Assembly (NCBI GenBank): GCA_947494145.1 | Contig: CANLTZ010000013.1 | Location: forward strand, 1-64,000 | Direction: 5' to 3' | Source: an uncultured Jannaschia sp. | GTDB taxonomy: Bacteria > Pseudomonadota > Alphaproteobacteria > Rhodobacterales > Rhodobacteraceae | Length of the DNA stretch: 64,000 nt | Part shown: one piece after another, positions 45,159 through 54,384 of the stretch | Layout of the letters: the number at the start of each line of letters is the position of its first letter | How positions within the stretch are numbered: position 1 is the first letter of the stretch | Notes under the pieces: model-generated | Told to the model about the DNA's origin: nothing | Databases searched by the model: none | What the model saw: the letters and a program-made list of their open reading frames with translations, nothing else | Program-made: the position numbers and the translations under genes

Positions 45159-45443
45159 AGTTTTCCCTCGTGTTTCAATTCGTCCCCACCACGGGAATCG
45201 CGTTGGGCGTGTTCGTCGTTTCCACCATCGGACCCTGACCCGCAAGGAAGCCCCCCGAAACGTGCTGGTTTTCGCCCTCTCCATGGTGCTTTCGTGCCAC
45301 AGTGATGAAGGGCCTGCCCAAGTCTTGCCAAACAGGGCCCAAGGCTGTTGCGGGCCTGCGTCGGATGGCCTTGTTCAGGCGGGCATTCATAGGCTAGTCA
45401 GGCCTTCATGAGCGGGCATAGTGGCACAAGCGGGGAACGCGAC

Positions 45444-45950
45444 ATGGGCGGCAAGATGATGCTGCGGGGAATTGTGGCAATTGCGGCATTGGCTGTCCTG
45501 ACAGGCTGCGGCGACCGTGAGATGTTCGGCCAGACGCGCGAGGACCGGATCGCCAACCAGGAAAACCCTGCGACCATCGCGCGGGCGCAGCGCGACAGCT
45601 CCAACGTGTCGTCCGTCTTCGACCTGTTTGAAGACCGCGACGATCCCAATGTCACGTTGGAGGTAAACCGCTATCTTTGGGCGGCATCGCTGGATGTGCT
45701 GTCTTTCATGCCGGTTCAAAATGCCGATCCGTTTTCGGGGATCATCCAATTCGGTTTCGGCACGCCGCCGGGTGGGGGTCGCGCCTATCAGGCCACCGTT
45801 TATGTCCAGGACCCCGCGCTTGATGCCCGCAGCCTCATCGTGGCGCTTCGGACCCGCAACGGGGCCGTTAGCCGTGAGACGCAGCGGGCCATCGAAGATG
45901 CGATTTTGACACGCGCGCGTCAGCTTCGGATCCGCGACAGCGGTCTCTAA
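45444..45950 (+). CDS. DUF3576 lipoprotein
   Basis: 168 aa from ATG at 45444 (GGGGA eight bases before). Lipoprotein signal: MMLRGIVAIAALAVLTGCG, lipobox VLTGC with acylated Cys. The mature part with VNRYLWAASLDVLSFMPV and the DPFSGIIQFGFG turn is typical of DUF3576, an alphaproteobacterial family of unknown role in the envelope. It is followed by leuS after about 80 bases, the usual place for it in Rhodobacteraceae. Confidence 0.85.
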   Translation: MGGKMMLRGIVAIAALAVLTGCGDREMFGQTREDRIANQENPATIARAQRDSSNVSSVFDLFEDRDDPNVTLEVNRYLWAASLDVLSFMPVQNADPFSGIIQFGFGTPPGGGRAYQATVYVQDPALDARSLIVALRTRNGAVSRETQRAIEDAILTRARQLRIRDSGL

Positions 45951-46031
45951 CATCCGGCCCTGCCGGAACGCATAGCCTGAGAAGAAAGCCCGCGCCGCGC
46001 CACCGCTGGGCGCATGCCAAGGACCACATCC

Positions 46032-48590
46032 ATGACCTACGACCCCTCCGCCATCGAGGCGAAATGGCAGGCAGCCTGGGCCGATACAGAGCTGTTCAAG
46101 GCCGTGCGCGATGCGCGGCCGAAATACTACGTGTTGGAAATGTTCCCCTACCCGTCGGGGCGCATCCATATCGGGCACGTGCGCAACTACACTATGGGCG
46201 ACGTCATCGCGCGGTATAAGTCGTCCTGCGGGTTCAGCGTGTTGCACCCCATGGGGTGGGACGCGTTCGGGATGCCCGCGGAAAACGCTGCCATGGCGTC
46301 GGGCGGGCATCCGAAGACTTGGACCTACGACAATATCGACGTGATGCGCGGGCAGATGAAGCCCCTGGGGCTGAGCATCGACTGGTCGCGCGAATTCGCC
46401 ACCTGCGATCCGGACTATTACGGGCAGCAGCAGGCGCTGTTTCTGGATATGCTCGACGCCGGGCTGGTCTATCGCAAGCCCGCCATCGTCAACTGGGACC
46501 CGGTGGACATGACCGTCTTGGCCAATGAGCAGGTCATCGATGGCAAGGGCTGGCGTTCGGGCGCAGAAGTGGAGCGGAAGGAGCTGACGCAATGGGCCTT
46601 CGCGATCTCCGACATGGCCGAAGACCTGCTGGATAGCCTATCCAAGCTGGACAAGTGGCCTGAGAAGGTCCGCCTGATGCAGGAAAACTGGATCGGGAAG
46701 TCGCGAGGTCTGCAAATGACCTTCAAGCTGTCCGCGCCCACCCACGGGCATGAAGGGATCGAGGTCTACACGACGCGGCCCGACACCCTGCGTGGCGCGT
46801 CCTTTATTGCCGTCGCGCCGGAGCATCCGCTGGCCAAAGCTCTGGCCGAAGATGACGCCGAACTGGCGGCGTTTGCAGCGGATGTGCGCAAGGGCGGCAC
46901 GACCGAAGAGGCGTTGGAGAAGGCCGAAAAGCGCGGCTACGACACCGGCCTCACGGTCGAGAACCCGCTGGGCGGCACGCTGCCCGTTTGGGTCGCGAAT
47001 TTTGTGCTGATGGATTACGGCACCGGCGCCATCTTCGGCTGCCCGGCCCATGACCAACGCGACCTGGATTTCGCCATTGCATACGGTTTACCAGCAGACC
47101 CAGCTTTCAAGCCTGTGGATGCAGACGCCCTGGAGATAGCAGGTGAAGCCTACGTTCCGTCAAAAACAGAAGTTGTTCACTACCACTTCGATAAACCGTT
47201 CCCTTTGAAAGATAAAAGGGACTTCGCGACCGGACAGGAGGCTATCGACGCCGCCATCGACTGGGCCGAAGCCCAAGGCATCGGCACCGGCAAGACCCAA
47301 TTCCGCCTGCGCGATTGGGGCCTGTCGCGCCAGCGCTATTGGGGCTGCCCCATCCCTGTCGTCCATTGCGACACATGTGGCGTGGTGCCGGAAAAAAAGG
47401 AAAATCTGCCGGTTACGTTGCCGGATGATGTGACGTTCGACGTGCCCGGCAACCCGCTGGACCGGCACCCGACCTGGCGCGACGTGCCTTGCCCTAAATG
47501 CGGGGCAGCGGCGAAGCGCGAGACAGATACGATGGACACTTTCGTTGACAGTTCATGGTATTTCGCCCGCTTCACGGCACCCCATGCCGCCACGCCCACC
47601 GATCTGGACGATGCCGCCTACTGGATGAATGTGGACCAGTATATCGGCGGCATCGAGCATGCGATTTTGCACCTGCTCTACAGCCGGTTCTTTGCCCGCG
47701 CCATGGGCAAGACGGGCCATCTGCCCCAGGGCACCGAAGAACCCTTCGACGCGCTGTTTACCCAGGGCATGGTCACGCATCCTGCCTATGTCACCAAGGA
47801 TGACAGGGGTCGCGCGGTCTATCACCTGCCCGAGGAGGTGGATGTTTCAGCCCGCACGCTGCGCGCCTCCGGTGAGGCCGTCGATATCTTGCCCGCGATC
47901 AAGATGTCCAAGTCGAAGCGCAACGTCGTCGACCCCCAGGACATCATCGCGCAATATGGGGCCGATACGGCGCGCTGGTTCGTCATCTCCGACAGCCCGC
48001 CCGAACGGGATTTCGAGTGGACACCCGAAGGCGCCGAGGCCGTCCACAAGCACCTGCGCCGTGTCCATCGTCTGGCAGAAGACATCGCCCGTGCCGACCG
48101 TTCTGCCAACACCGCAGATGCGGACCTGGCCCGCGCCACGGCACGCGCCATCCACGAAGTAACCCAAGGCATCGAGGGCTTCGCCTTCAACAAGGCTGTG
48201 GCCAAGCTCTATGAGTTTTCCAACACGCTCAACAAATCGGATGCCGGGGCGGATGCGCGGCGGGACGCCATGAAGGTGCTGGCCCAGTTGATGGCGCCCA
48301 TGGTGCCCCATCTGGCCGAAGAGCTTTGGACGATGATGGGCGGCGAAGGCTTCGTGATGCGCGCGCCCTGGCCCAAGGCCGACCCGGCCCTGCTAGTGGA
48401 TGATACGATCACGCTGCCCATTCAGGTCAACGGCAAGAAGCGCTCCGAAGTCGTGGTGGCCAAGGATGCCGCCAAAGACGTGATCGAGGCTTTGGTGATG
48501 GAAGACGCGGCGGTGCAGCGTGCGTTGAATGGCGGTGCGCCGCGCAAGCTGATTGTCGTGCCCGGGCGGATCGTCAATGTGGTGGTCTAA
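46032..48590 (+). CDS. leuS: Leucyl-tRNA synthetase
   Basis: 852 aa from ATG at 46032 (AAGGACC before it). Signatures: [13 protein letters not shown] at residues 46-58, the editing domain with the [13 protein letters not shown] pattern, and [12 protein letters not shown] at residue 624. Attaches leucine to tRNA-Leu. Bases at about 47080-47230 inside it are of clearly lower GC and different codon use (AAA, TTA, GTT, GCA, ATA codons), unlike its neighbours; the reading frame is intact. Its stop overlaps lptE by 14 bases. Confidence 0.97.
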   Translation: MTYDPSAIEAKWQAAWADTELFKAVRDARPKYYVLEMFPYPSGRIHIGHVRNYTMGDVIARYKSSCGFSVLHPMGWDAFGMPAENAAMASGGHPKTWTYDNIDVMRGQMKPLGLSIDWSREFATCDPDYYGQQQALFLDMLDAGLVYRKPAIVNWDPVDMTVLANEQVIDGKGWRSGAEVERKELTQWAFAISDMAEDLLDSLSKLDKWPEKVRLMQENWIGKSRGLQMTFKLSAPTHGHEGIEVYTTRPDTLRGASFIAVAPEHPLAKALAEDDAELAAFAADVRKGGTTEEALEKAEKRGYDTGLTVENPLGGTLPVWVANFVLMDYGTGAIFGCPAHDQRDLDFAIAYGLPADPAFKPVDADALEIAGEAYVPSKTEVVHYHFDKPFPLKDKRDFATGQEAIDAAIDWAEAQGIGTGKTQFRLRDWGLSRQRYWGCPIPVVHCDTCGVVPEKKENLPVTLPDDVTFDVPGNPLDRHPTWRDVPCPKCGAAAKRETDTMDTFVDSSWYFARFTAPHAATPTDLDDAAYWMNVDQYIGGIEHAILHLLYSRFFARAMGKTGHLPQGTEEPFDALFTQGMVTHPAYVTKDDRGRAVYHLPEEVDVSARTLRASGEAVDILPAIKMSKSKRNVVDPQDIIAQYGADTARWFVISDSPPERDFEWTPEGAEAVHKHLRRVHRLAEDIARADRSANTADADLARATARAIHEVTQGIEGFAFNKAVAKLYEFSNTLNKSDAGADARRDAMKVLAQLMAPMVPHLAEELWTMMGGEGFVMRAPWPKADPALLVDDTITLPIQVNGKKRSEVVVAKDAAKDVIEALVMEDAAVQRALNGGAPRKLIVVPGRIVNVVV

Positions 48591-49044
48591 GGCCCTTCCA
48601 ATGGTGGCCTTGCTGGCCGCCTGCGGCTTCACCCCGGTCTATGGGCCGGGCGGCGAAGGCGGGGTGTGGCGCAATGCAGTGCTGGCGACCGAGCCCGACA
48701 CCGACTTCACTTTCGCCTTCGTGCGCCAGTTCGAGGAGCGGTTGGGTCAGCCCGTCGCCCCCGCTTTCACGCTGGGCTACGATATCGCGATCGATGCGCA
48801 GGGCCTTGCTATCGATGGCTCCAACAATGTGACGCGCTTCAACGTGGAAGGCGTGATCGACTGGGCCGTGCGCCCGGACGGCGCCGATATCCCGATCTTG
48901 ACGGGGACCGAGACGGCCTTCGTGTCCTATTCTGCCAGTGGTTCACCGCTTGCCGTTCTGGAGGCCAAGCGCGATGCGGAGCGGCGGCTGGCCGTCGTCT
49001 TGGCGGACCGTGTCGTGGCGCGGCTGCTGGCCGAAGCGCCGTGA
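48577..49044 (+). CDS. lptE: LPS assembly lipoprotein LptE
   Basis: 155 aa from ATG at 48577, overlapping the leuS end. Lipoprotein signal peptide with lipobox [15 protein letters not shown] (acyl-Cys at about residue 16). The rest follows the LptE pattern: a central [15 protein letters not shown] and the C-terminal [19 protein letters not shown]. LptE plugs and helps to assemble LptD at the outer membrane. Standard order leuS-lptE-holA is kept, with a four-base overlap (GTGA) to holA. Confidence 0.9.
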   Translation: MWWSKALPMVALLAACGFTPVYGPGGEGGVWRNAVLATEPDTDFTFAFVRQFEERLGQPVAPAFTLGYDIAIDAQGLAIDGSNNVTRFNVEGVIDWAVRPDGADIPILTGTETAFVSYSASGSPLAVLEAKRDAERRLAVVLADRVVARLLAEAP

Positions 49045-50021
49045 ACCTGCGCGGCGCGGCCGCCGCGCGCTTCTTTGCCAAGCCCGATCCCGGCACCGCC
49101 GGTGCGCTGATCTATGGCGCCGATGCCATGCGCGTGGCGCTGAAGCGGCAGGAATTGATCGCCAACCTGACCGGCCCCGCCGCCGAGGAAGAAATGCGCC
49201 TGACCCGCCTGGCGGGCGCCGATTTGCGCGGCGACCCGGCGGCGGTGCTCGACGGGCTCAAGGCCGTTGGTTTCTTCCCCGGCCCGCGCGTCGTTTTCGT
49301 CGATGCGGTGGGTGAGGCGCAGGGCGCGCCGGTTCTGGCCGCGTTGGACGGCTGGGCCGAGGGCGACGCGGCTTTGGTGGTCACGGCGGGTGCGCTCAAT
49401 AAGACGTCGAAGCTGCGCAAGGCGTTTGAGACACACCCGAAGGCCGCTGCCATCGGTCTTTATGATGACCCGATGGGTCGCGAAGAGATCGAGGCCGCGT
49501 TGGCCTCCGAAGGAATCGACCCCACGCCCGAGGCGCGGCGCGACATCGACGCGCTGGCCACGCAACTGGACCCGGGCGACTTTCGCCAGACCCTGACCAA
49601 GATTGCGCTTTATGCCGGGGGTGCGCCGGTGGATGCCGCCGCCGTCGCCGCCATGGCGCCTGCTACGGTCGATGCCGAAACCGATGAAGTGATCGCGGCC
49701 GCCGCCGATGGCCGGGCCGCGTCCATCGGGCCGCTGATGCAGCGCCTGGCGGGGCAAGGCGTGGCGCCGGTGACACTTGCCATCTTTGCGACGCGGACGT
49801 TCCAGCAACTCCACGGTATCGCTTGCGGCACAGCGCAGCCTTATGGGCCCCGCCGCGACGCGCTGTCCCGGCAGGCCCGCGCTTGGGGGGGCAAACGGTT
49901 AGAGTCGGCCTTGGCGCTTCTGATGGAGACGGACCTCACGTTGCGCTCCTCCTCCCGCGCGCCGCAGATGGCGGTGATGGAGCGGGCCTTGATCCGGCTG
50001 GCCATGATGGCGCCGCGGTGA
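49041..50021 (+). CDS. holA: DNA polymerase III delta subunit
   Basis: 326 aa from GTG at 49041, overlapping the lptE stop. HolA layout: ALIYGADAMRVALKRQEL at the start of the ATPase-like fold, GDAALVVTAGALNKTSKLRKAFE near residue 105, and the late RLAGQGVAPVTLAIFATRTFQQLH, a delta C-terminal hallmark. Delta opens the sliding clamp during loading. Longer upstream frames overlap lptE and lack start signals. The next gene is a glutathione S-transferase 24 bases away. Confidence 0.9.
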   Translation: MNLRGAAAARFFAKPDPGTAGALIYGADAMRVALKRQELIANLTGPAAEEEMRLTRLAGADLRGDPAAVLDGLKAVGFFPGPRVVFVDAVGEAQGAPVLAALDGWAEGDAALVVTAGALNKTSKLRKAFETHPKAAAIGLYDDPMGREEIEAALASEGIDPTPEARRDIDALATQLDPGDFRQTLTKIALYAGGAPVDAAAVAAMAPATVDAETDEVIAAAADGRAASIGPLMQRLAGQGVAPVTLAIFATRTFQQLHGIACGTAQPYGPRRDALSRQARAWGGKRLESALALLMETDLTLRSSSRAPQMAVMERALIRLAMMAPR

Positions 50022-50045
50022 CAAGATCGGGCGAAGGGGACCAAA

Positions 50046-50630
50046 ATGTACAAATTGCACGGACAGATCAAAAGCCGCGCGCTGCGCCCGCTTTGGCTGC
50101 TGGAAGAACTGGGCGTGCCCTTCGAATGGGTGCCCGTCGATCCCCGTTCGCCCGAGGCATTCAAGCTGTCGCCACTGGGCAAAATCCCGGTGCTGGAAAC
50201 CGACGATGGGCCCGTCTTCGATTCTGTCGCCATGATGACCATGCTGGCCGACCGCCATGGCGCCTTCACCAACGCGCCCGGCAGCTATGCCCGCGCGTGC
50301 CAGGATGCGCTGACCAACACGATCAATGAGACTTTCGATGCGGTGCTTTGGGATTATGCCAAGCACAGTTTCGTGCTGCCCGAAGATCAGCGCGTGCCCG
50401 ACGTGAAACCGTCGCTTCACTGGCAATTTGGACGCTATGCAGAGGTCATGGCGGATCTCATCGAGGGGCCGTTCGTTTTGGGGGAGGAACCCGTGATCAC
50501 CGACATTCTGCTGGCCCATTGCTGCGGCTGGGCCGCGGGCCTGAAGATGGAGCTTCCGCCCGGTCTGCGCGATCACATGAACAGGATGCGGGCTCGCCCG
50601 GCTTTCCGCAGGGCGCTTGCCCATGGCTAA
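50046..50630 (+). CDS. Glutathione S-transferase family protein
   Basis: 194 aa. The N-terminal thioredoxin-like fold (MYKLHGQIKSRALRPLWLLEELGVPFEWVPVD) and the cis-Pro loop LGKIPVLETDDGPVFDSVAMMT are typical; an all-helical C-terminal half follows (GEEPVITDILLAHCCGW, the N-capping box). The substrate cannot be inferred. It overlaps the next gene by eight bases (ATG at 50623), so it is translated with the tetronate-type operon. Confidence 0.88.
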   Translation: MYKLHGQIKSRALRPLWLLEELGVPFEWVPVDPRSPEAFKLSPLGKIPVLETDDGPVFDSVAMMTMLADRHGAFTNAPGSYARACQDALTNTINETFDAVLWDYAKHSFVLPEDQRVPDVKPSLHWQFGRYAEVMADLIEGPFVLGEEPVITDILLAHCCGWAAGLKMELPPGLRDHMNRMRARPAFRRALAHG

Positions 50631-51471
50631 GGTGGGGGTTTGGGGGCTGGGCTCCATGGGGCTTGGCATGGCGCAAAGCCTGGTGCGCGCGGGCCATGCG
50701 GTGGCGGGGCACGACCCGCGAGGCGTGGTGTTGGAGGGTGCGGTGGACGTCGCGGTGCCCGACATGGACGCCGCCGTGATCGTGGTGCTGAACGCGGCGC
50801 AGACAGAAAGCGTGCTGTCCGATATCTTGCCCGACCTGCACCCGGGCGCGGTCGTTCTGGCCTGCGCCACGGTGCCACCGGATTTCGCCCGGGCGATGGC
50901 GGCGCGCTGCGCGGATGCCGGGGCGCTGTATCTGGATGCACCCATTTCGGGGGGCGCGGCCAAGGCTGCGCAAGGGGCGCTGTCGATCATGGCCTCCGGC
51001 AGCGCGGATGCCTTCGCAGCGGCCCGCGATGTTCTGGAGGCCATGGCCGAGACGGTCTTTGAGTTGGGGTCCGAGCCCGGTGCAGGCTCCGCCATGAAGG
51101 CGGTGAACCAGATGCTGGCGGGCACCCATATTGCCGCCATGGCCGAAGCCATGGTCTTTGGCATGACCCAGGGCGTCAGCCCCGAGACCTTCCTGAAGGT
51201 CATCCCCGCCTGCGCAGGCACGTCCTGGATGTTGGAAAACCGCGGCCCGCATATTCGCGATCACGACTACGCCCCCCGGTCGGCTGTGGATATCTGGCCC
51301 AAAGACTTGGGCATCGTGGCGCAGATCGCCGAAAGCGCGGGCATGGATATGCCATTGGTACAGGCCGCCTTGGCGCAGTTCCGCGCCGCATCCGAGGCGG
51401 GGCTGGGCGGCGAAGACGATGCCGCGGTGGCCAAGATCTATGCCGCCCAAGCCAAGGTCGACCTGCCGTGA
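50623..51471 (+). CDS. ltnD: Beta-hydroxyacid dehydrogenase, L-threonate dehydrogenase-like
   Basis: 282 aa from ATG at 50623. VGVWGLGSMGLGMAQSLVRAGHAV is the cofactor fold, DAPISGGAAKAAQGALSIMASG the substrate signature, and SAMKAVNQMLAG contains the catalytic Lys. The 3-hydroxyisobutyrate dehydrogenase superfamily includes threonate dehydrogenase LtnD. The assignment follows the neighbours, an OtnC-like aldolase and an OtnI-like isomerase. It converts a C4 acid such as L-threonate to a 2-oxo acid, as inferred from homology. Confidence 0.82.
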   Translation: MAKVGVWGLGSMGLGMAQSLVRAGHAVAGHDPRGVVLEGAVDVAVPDMDAAVIVVLNAAQTESVLSDILPDLHPGAVVLACATVPPDFARAMAARCADAGALYLDAPISGGAAKAAQGALSIMASGSADAFAAARDVLEAMAETVFELGSEPGAGSAMKAVNQMLAGTHIAAMAEAMVFGMTQGVSPETFLKVIPACAGTSWMLENRGPHIRDHDYAPRSAVDIWPKDLGIVAQIAESAGMDMPLVQAALAQFRAASEAGLGGEDDAAVAKIYAAQAKVDLP

Positions 51472-52115
51472 CCGAGGCCGCCCTGCGCGAGCAGCTGTGC
51501 ACCCTGGCCGCGTCGCTGTTTGCGCGGGGGCTGACCCATGGCTCCACCGGCAATATCTCGGCCCGGACGGAGGATGGCGGCCTGCTTGTGTCGCCGACGG
51601 GGACGAGTTTCGGTCGGCTCGACCCCGCGCGCTTGTCTCGATTCGATGTAGGCGGGCGCCATGTGGATGGCGACCTGCCCACCAAGGAAATGCCGCTGCA
51701 CGCCGCTTTCTATGACACGCGCGGCACGGCGGGGGCGGTGGTGCATCTGCATTCCTGTCATTCGGTCGCGCTGTCGTTGCTGCCCGACGCCGATGCCGAC
51801 GACTTCCTGCCGCCGCTCACGCCCTATGCCGTGATGCAGCTTGGCCGCGTGAAGCTTCTGCCCTTCTTCCTGCCTGGCGACCCGGCCATGGGTGACGCCG
51901 TGCGCGGGCTGGCGGGTAGACGCAGCGCGGTCATGTTGGCCAATCACGGCCCTGTCGTTGCGGGCCGTGATCTTGCTGCCGCCTGCAACGCGGTGGAGGA
52001 GTTGGAGGCCACGGCCAAGCTGGCGCTGATGACGCGCGGCATGGGCGCCGTGGGGTTGTCGCCGGATCAGGTGGCCCAAGTGGTGGACCGGTTCGATGTG
52101 GAGTGGGACGCATGA
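51468..52115 (+). CDS. otnC: Class II aldolase/adducin family protein, OtnC-like decarboxylase
   Basis: 215 aa from GTG at 51468, overlapping the previous stop. LTHGSTGNISARTEDGGLLVSPTGTSFG and the zinc-binding HLHSCHSVALS (His residues in H-L-H) are the class II aldolase core. In the tetronate pathway OtnC decarboxylates 3-oxo-tetronate 4-phosphate to dihydroxyacetone phosphate. A phosphorylated substrate needs the kinase OtnK, which is not encoded in this operon. The fold is certain; the precise substrate is inferred. Confidence 0.8.
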   Translation: MTEAALREQLCTLAASLFARGLTHGSTGNISARTEDGGLLVSPTGTSFGRLDPARLSRFDVGGRHVDGDLPTKEMPLHAAFYDTRGTAGAVVHLHSCHSVALSLLPDADADDFLPPLTPYAVMQLGRVKLLPFFLPGDPAMGDAVRGLAGRRSAVMLANHGPVVAGRDLAAACNAVEELEATAKLALMTRGMGAVGLSPDQVAQVVDRFDVEWDA

Positions 52116-52861
52116 GGTTCAGCGCCAATCTCGGGTTTTTCTGGACCGACCGGCCCTTGCCCGACGCGATCCGCGCTGCCGGGGCGGCAGGCTTCGACGC
52201 GGTGGAGATGCACTGGCCCTATGACACGCCTGTGGATGCCGTGCGCGCCGCCTTGGACGAGACCGGCTTGCCCTGCCTTGGCCTTAACACGCGGCGGGGC
52301 GACACGAATGGGCTGTCGGCGATACCCGAAAAGGCCAATGCTGCCCGTGCCGCAGTGGATGAGGCCGTGGCCTATGCCCGCGCCATCGGGGCGGGCGCCG
52401 TCCATGTCATGGCGGGCATCACGGATGCGCCCGGGGCCGATGCGGCCTTCCGTGCCACGCTGGCCCATGCCTGCGACAGCGCGCAGGACCTGACCATCCT
52501 GATCGAACCGCTCAATACACGCGACGTGCCGGGCTACTTTCTGACAGCGACCGATCAGGCGGTTGCGGTTATCGAGGCAGTCGCGCGCCCGAACCTGAAG
52601 CTCATGTTCGATTGCTACCATGTCCAGATCATGGAAGGCGACTTGACCCGCCGCGCCGCCGCCCTGCGGGACCATATCGGGCATATCCAGTTCGCGGGGG
52701 TGCCCGAGCGTGGGTGCCCCGATGAGGGAGAGGTCGCCTATGGGCGCCTGCTGCCCGCCTTGCGCGACATGGGTTGGACGGCGCCGATTGGGGCGGAATA
52801 CAAGCCCGGCGGCGACACGGATGCCTCGCTCGGGTGGTTGGCCGATTACCGCGCGCTGTAG
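52112..52861 (+). CDS. otnI: Hydroxypyruvate isomerase family protein, OtnI-like 2-oxo-tetronate isomerase
   Basis: 249 aa TIM-barrel, start ATG at 52112, overlapping the previous stop by four bases. The hydroxypyruvate isomerase/OtnI signatures are FDAVEMHWPYDTP, LGLNTRRGD (substrate loop), IEPLNTRDVPGYFLT and KLMFDCYHVQ. OtnI converts 2-oxo- to 3-oxo-tetronate, which fits after the dehydrogenase; hydroxypyruvate isomerase itself is the alternative. Confidence 0.82.
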   Translation: MRFSANLGFFWTDRPLPDAIRAAGAAGFDAVEMHWPYDTPVDAVRAALDETGLPCLGLNTRRGDTNGLSAIPEKANAARAAVDEAVAYARAIGAGAVHVMAGITDAPGADAAFRATLAHACDSAQDLTILIEPLNTRDVPGYFLTATDQAVAVIEAVARPNLKLMFDCYHVQIMEGDLTRRAAALRDHIGHIQFAGVPERGCPDEGEVAYGRLLPALRDMGWTAPIGAEYKPGGDTDASLGWLADYRAL

Positions 52862-54006
52862 CGCGCCGCGGCGCGGCCCGCCCAGGCGCCGGTGGCGAGG
52901 CAGGCGGTCAGAAGATAGCCGCCCGTCGGTGCCTCCCAATCCAGCATTTCACCTGCCGCGAAGATGCCGGGCCGGTGGCGCAGCATCAGGTTTTCGTCCA
53001 GCGCGTCCCATCTGAGCCCGCCCGCCGTGCTGATGGCTTCGTCCATGGGGCGCAGACCGATGGCAGGGATGGGCAGGCATTTGATGAGGGCGGTAAGGTC
53101 GGCGGGCAGAGGCTGCGCCGCTTCGCGGAGCAGCGCAATCTGGACAGGTGTGAGCCGCAGGGCCTTGCGCAGGTGGTTGGTCAGGCTGGCTTTGCCCCGT
53201 GGGGTCAGGCGGTCGCGAACCTGCGCGTCGGTCAGGTCGGGTTTCAGGTCGATGGTCAGCTGCGCCCCTTGGCGCAGGGCAGGGCTGAGGGGATAGAGCG
53301 CGCCGCCTTCCAACCCGTGCCGCGTAAGGACCACCTCGCCACGGCTGGAGGTGTCGGCGGCGGAGAGTTGGATGTTCTTGAGGGGGGCGCCGAAGTGCCG
53401 CTCCATATGCTGGGACCAGGGAACGGAGAGGCCCACATTGGAGGGCGCAAAGGACGCGACGTGGCCACGCAGCCCGTCCAGCTTGGCCCAGGCCCCGTTA
53501 GAGCCGAGGCGCCGCCAAGACGCGCCGCCCATGGCCAGGATGCAGGCATCGGCATGGACGTTGGGCGCATTGTCGAAGGTCAGCGCCGCGCCATCCCAAC
53601 CCGTCCAATGAGTGCGGCGGTGCAGGGTCACGCCGGCATTGTCGAGCCGGGCAAGCCAGGCGCGCAACAGGGGGGAGGCCTTCATGGCGTCGGGGAAAAC
53701 CCGACCGGTGGAGCCCACGAAAGACGGTTGGCCCAGCCCGTCCATCCAAGCGCGTATCTCTGCCGGGCCGAAGGCCGCAAGCATGGGGCCCAGGCGGTCG
53801 CAGCCATAGGTTTCGGCAAAACCGTCAGCGATTTTCGTGATGTTGAGTCCTGACTTGCCCGCCATCAGAAACTTGCGCGCGGGCGACGGCATCCGGTCGA
53901 AGATATCCACCTCCGCCCCCGTTTGTGCGGCGGCTTCAGCGGCCATCAACCCTGCTGGGCCTGCGCCGATGATGGCGATGTTTGTCGAAAGCGGGTTGTG
54001 CTCCAT
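52846..54006 (-). CDS. TIGR03862-type NAD(P)/FAD-dependent flavoprotein
   Basis: 386 aa from ATG at 54006; a second ATG four codons upstream is possible. IAIIGAGPAGLMAAEAAA is the FAD motif, FLMAGKSGLNITKIA the family hallmark, and late EMLDWEAPTGGYLLTACLATG also matches the HI0933-like/BaiN family. The reaction is unknown. It converges on the otnI gene with 16 bases of overlap at the ends, and its start overlaps the start region of a divergent HNH gene. Confidence 0.85.
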   Translation of the reverse strand: MEHNPLSTNIAIIGAGPAGLMAAEAAAQTGAEVDIFDRMPSPARKFLMAGKSGLNITKIADGFAETYGCDRLGPMLAAFGPAEIRAWMDGLGQPSFVGSTGRVFPDAMKASPLLRAWLARLDNAGVTLHRRTHWTGWDGAALTFDNAPNVHADACILAMGGASWRRLGSNGAWAKLDGLRGHVASFAPSNVGLSVPWSQHMERHFGAPLKNIQLSAADTSSRGEVVLTRHGLEGGALYPLSPALRQGAQLTIDLKPDLTDAQVRDRLTPRGKASLTNHLRKALRLTPVQIALLREAAQPLPADLTALIKCLPIPAIGLRPMDEAISTAGGLRWDALDENLMLRHRPGIFAAGEMLDWEAPTGGYLLTACLATGAWAGRAAARYSAR

Positions 54007-54361
54007 GTCTGGTGCCATGGGGCAGGATATTCCCGAAGGCAACGCGATTGATCCGGAAAGCGGGCTGCCGCTTTGTGCGCTTTGCGAGCGGCCGATCCCG
54101 CCCAGGGCGCGGCAGAGCCTGCACCACCTCGTGCCGAAGCTGCGCGGCGGCAAGGGTGGGCCGATCGTGCTGATGCACCAGATATGTCACAATGAAATCC
54201 ACGCCAGCGCTTCGGAGGCGGAGTTGGCGCGCCTTTGGAGCACGCCTGAAGACTTGCGGCGCCATCCCCGGTTGGAGAAGTTCATCCGCTGGGTCCAGAA
54301 GCGCCCGGCTGACTTTCATTCGAAGAGGCCGGGCGCGCGGAGGGGCTGGAGGCGGAGGTGA
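54005..54361 (+). CDS. HNH endonuclease-like protein
   Basis: 118 aa from ATG at 54005 (ATG at 54017 is an alternative). HNH-fold pattern: CALCERPIPPRARQSLHHLVPKLRGGKGGPIVLMHQICHNEIHA, with a CxxC metal pair, HH and the final N-E-I-H. The C-terminus ends in basic residues. Stand-alone small HNH proteins of this kind are found in alphaproteobacterial genomes with unknown target. The start lies on the opposite strand to, and overlaps, the flavoprotein start by two bases. Confidence 0.8.
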   Translation: MSGAMGQDIPEGNAIDPESGLPLCALCERPIPPRARQSLHHLVPKLRGGKGGPIVLMHQICHNEIHASASEAELARLWSTPEDLRRHPRLEKFIRWVQKRPADFHSKRPGARRGWRRR

Positions 54362-54384
54362 TCTGCGCGGCTAGGAAGGCGCCC

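Noticed and set aside
49899-51221. 440-codon minus-strand frame opposite holA, GST and ltnD
   Set aside because: Composition is Ala/Arg/Met biased with no motif; the rightward genes are linked by overlaps and carry clear family signatures.
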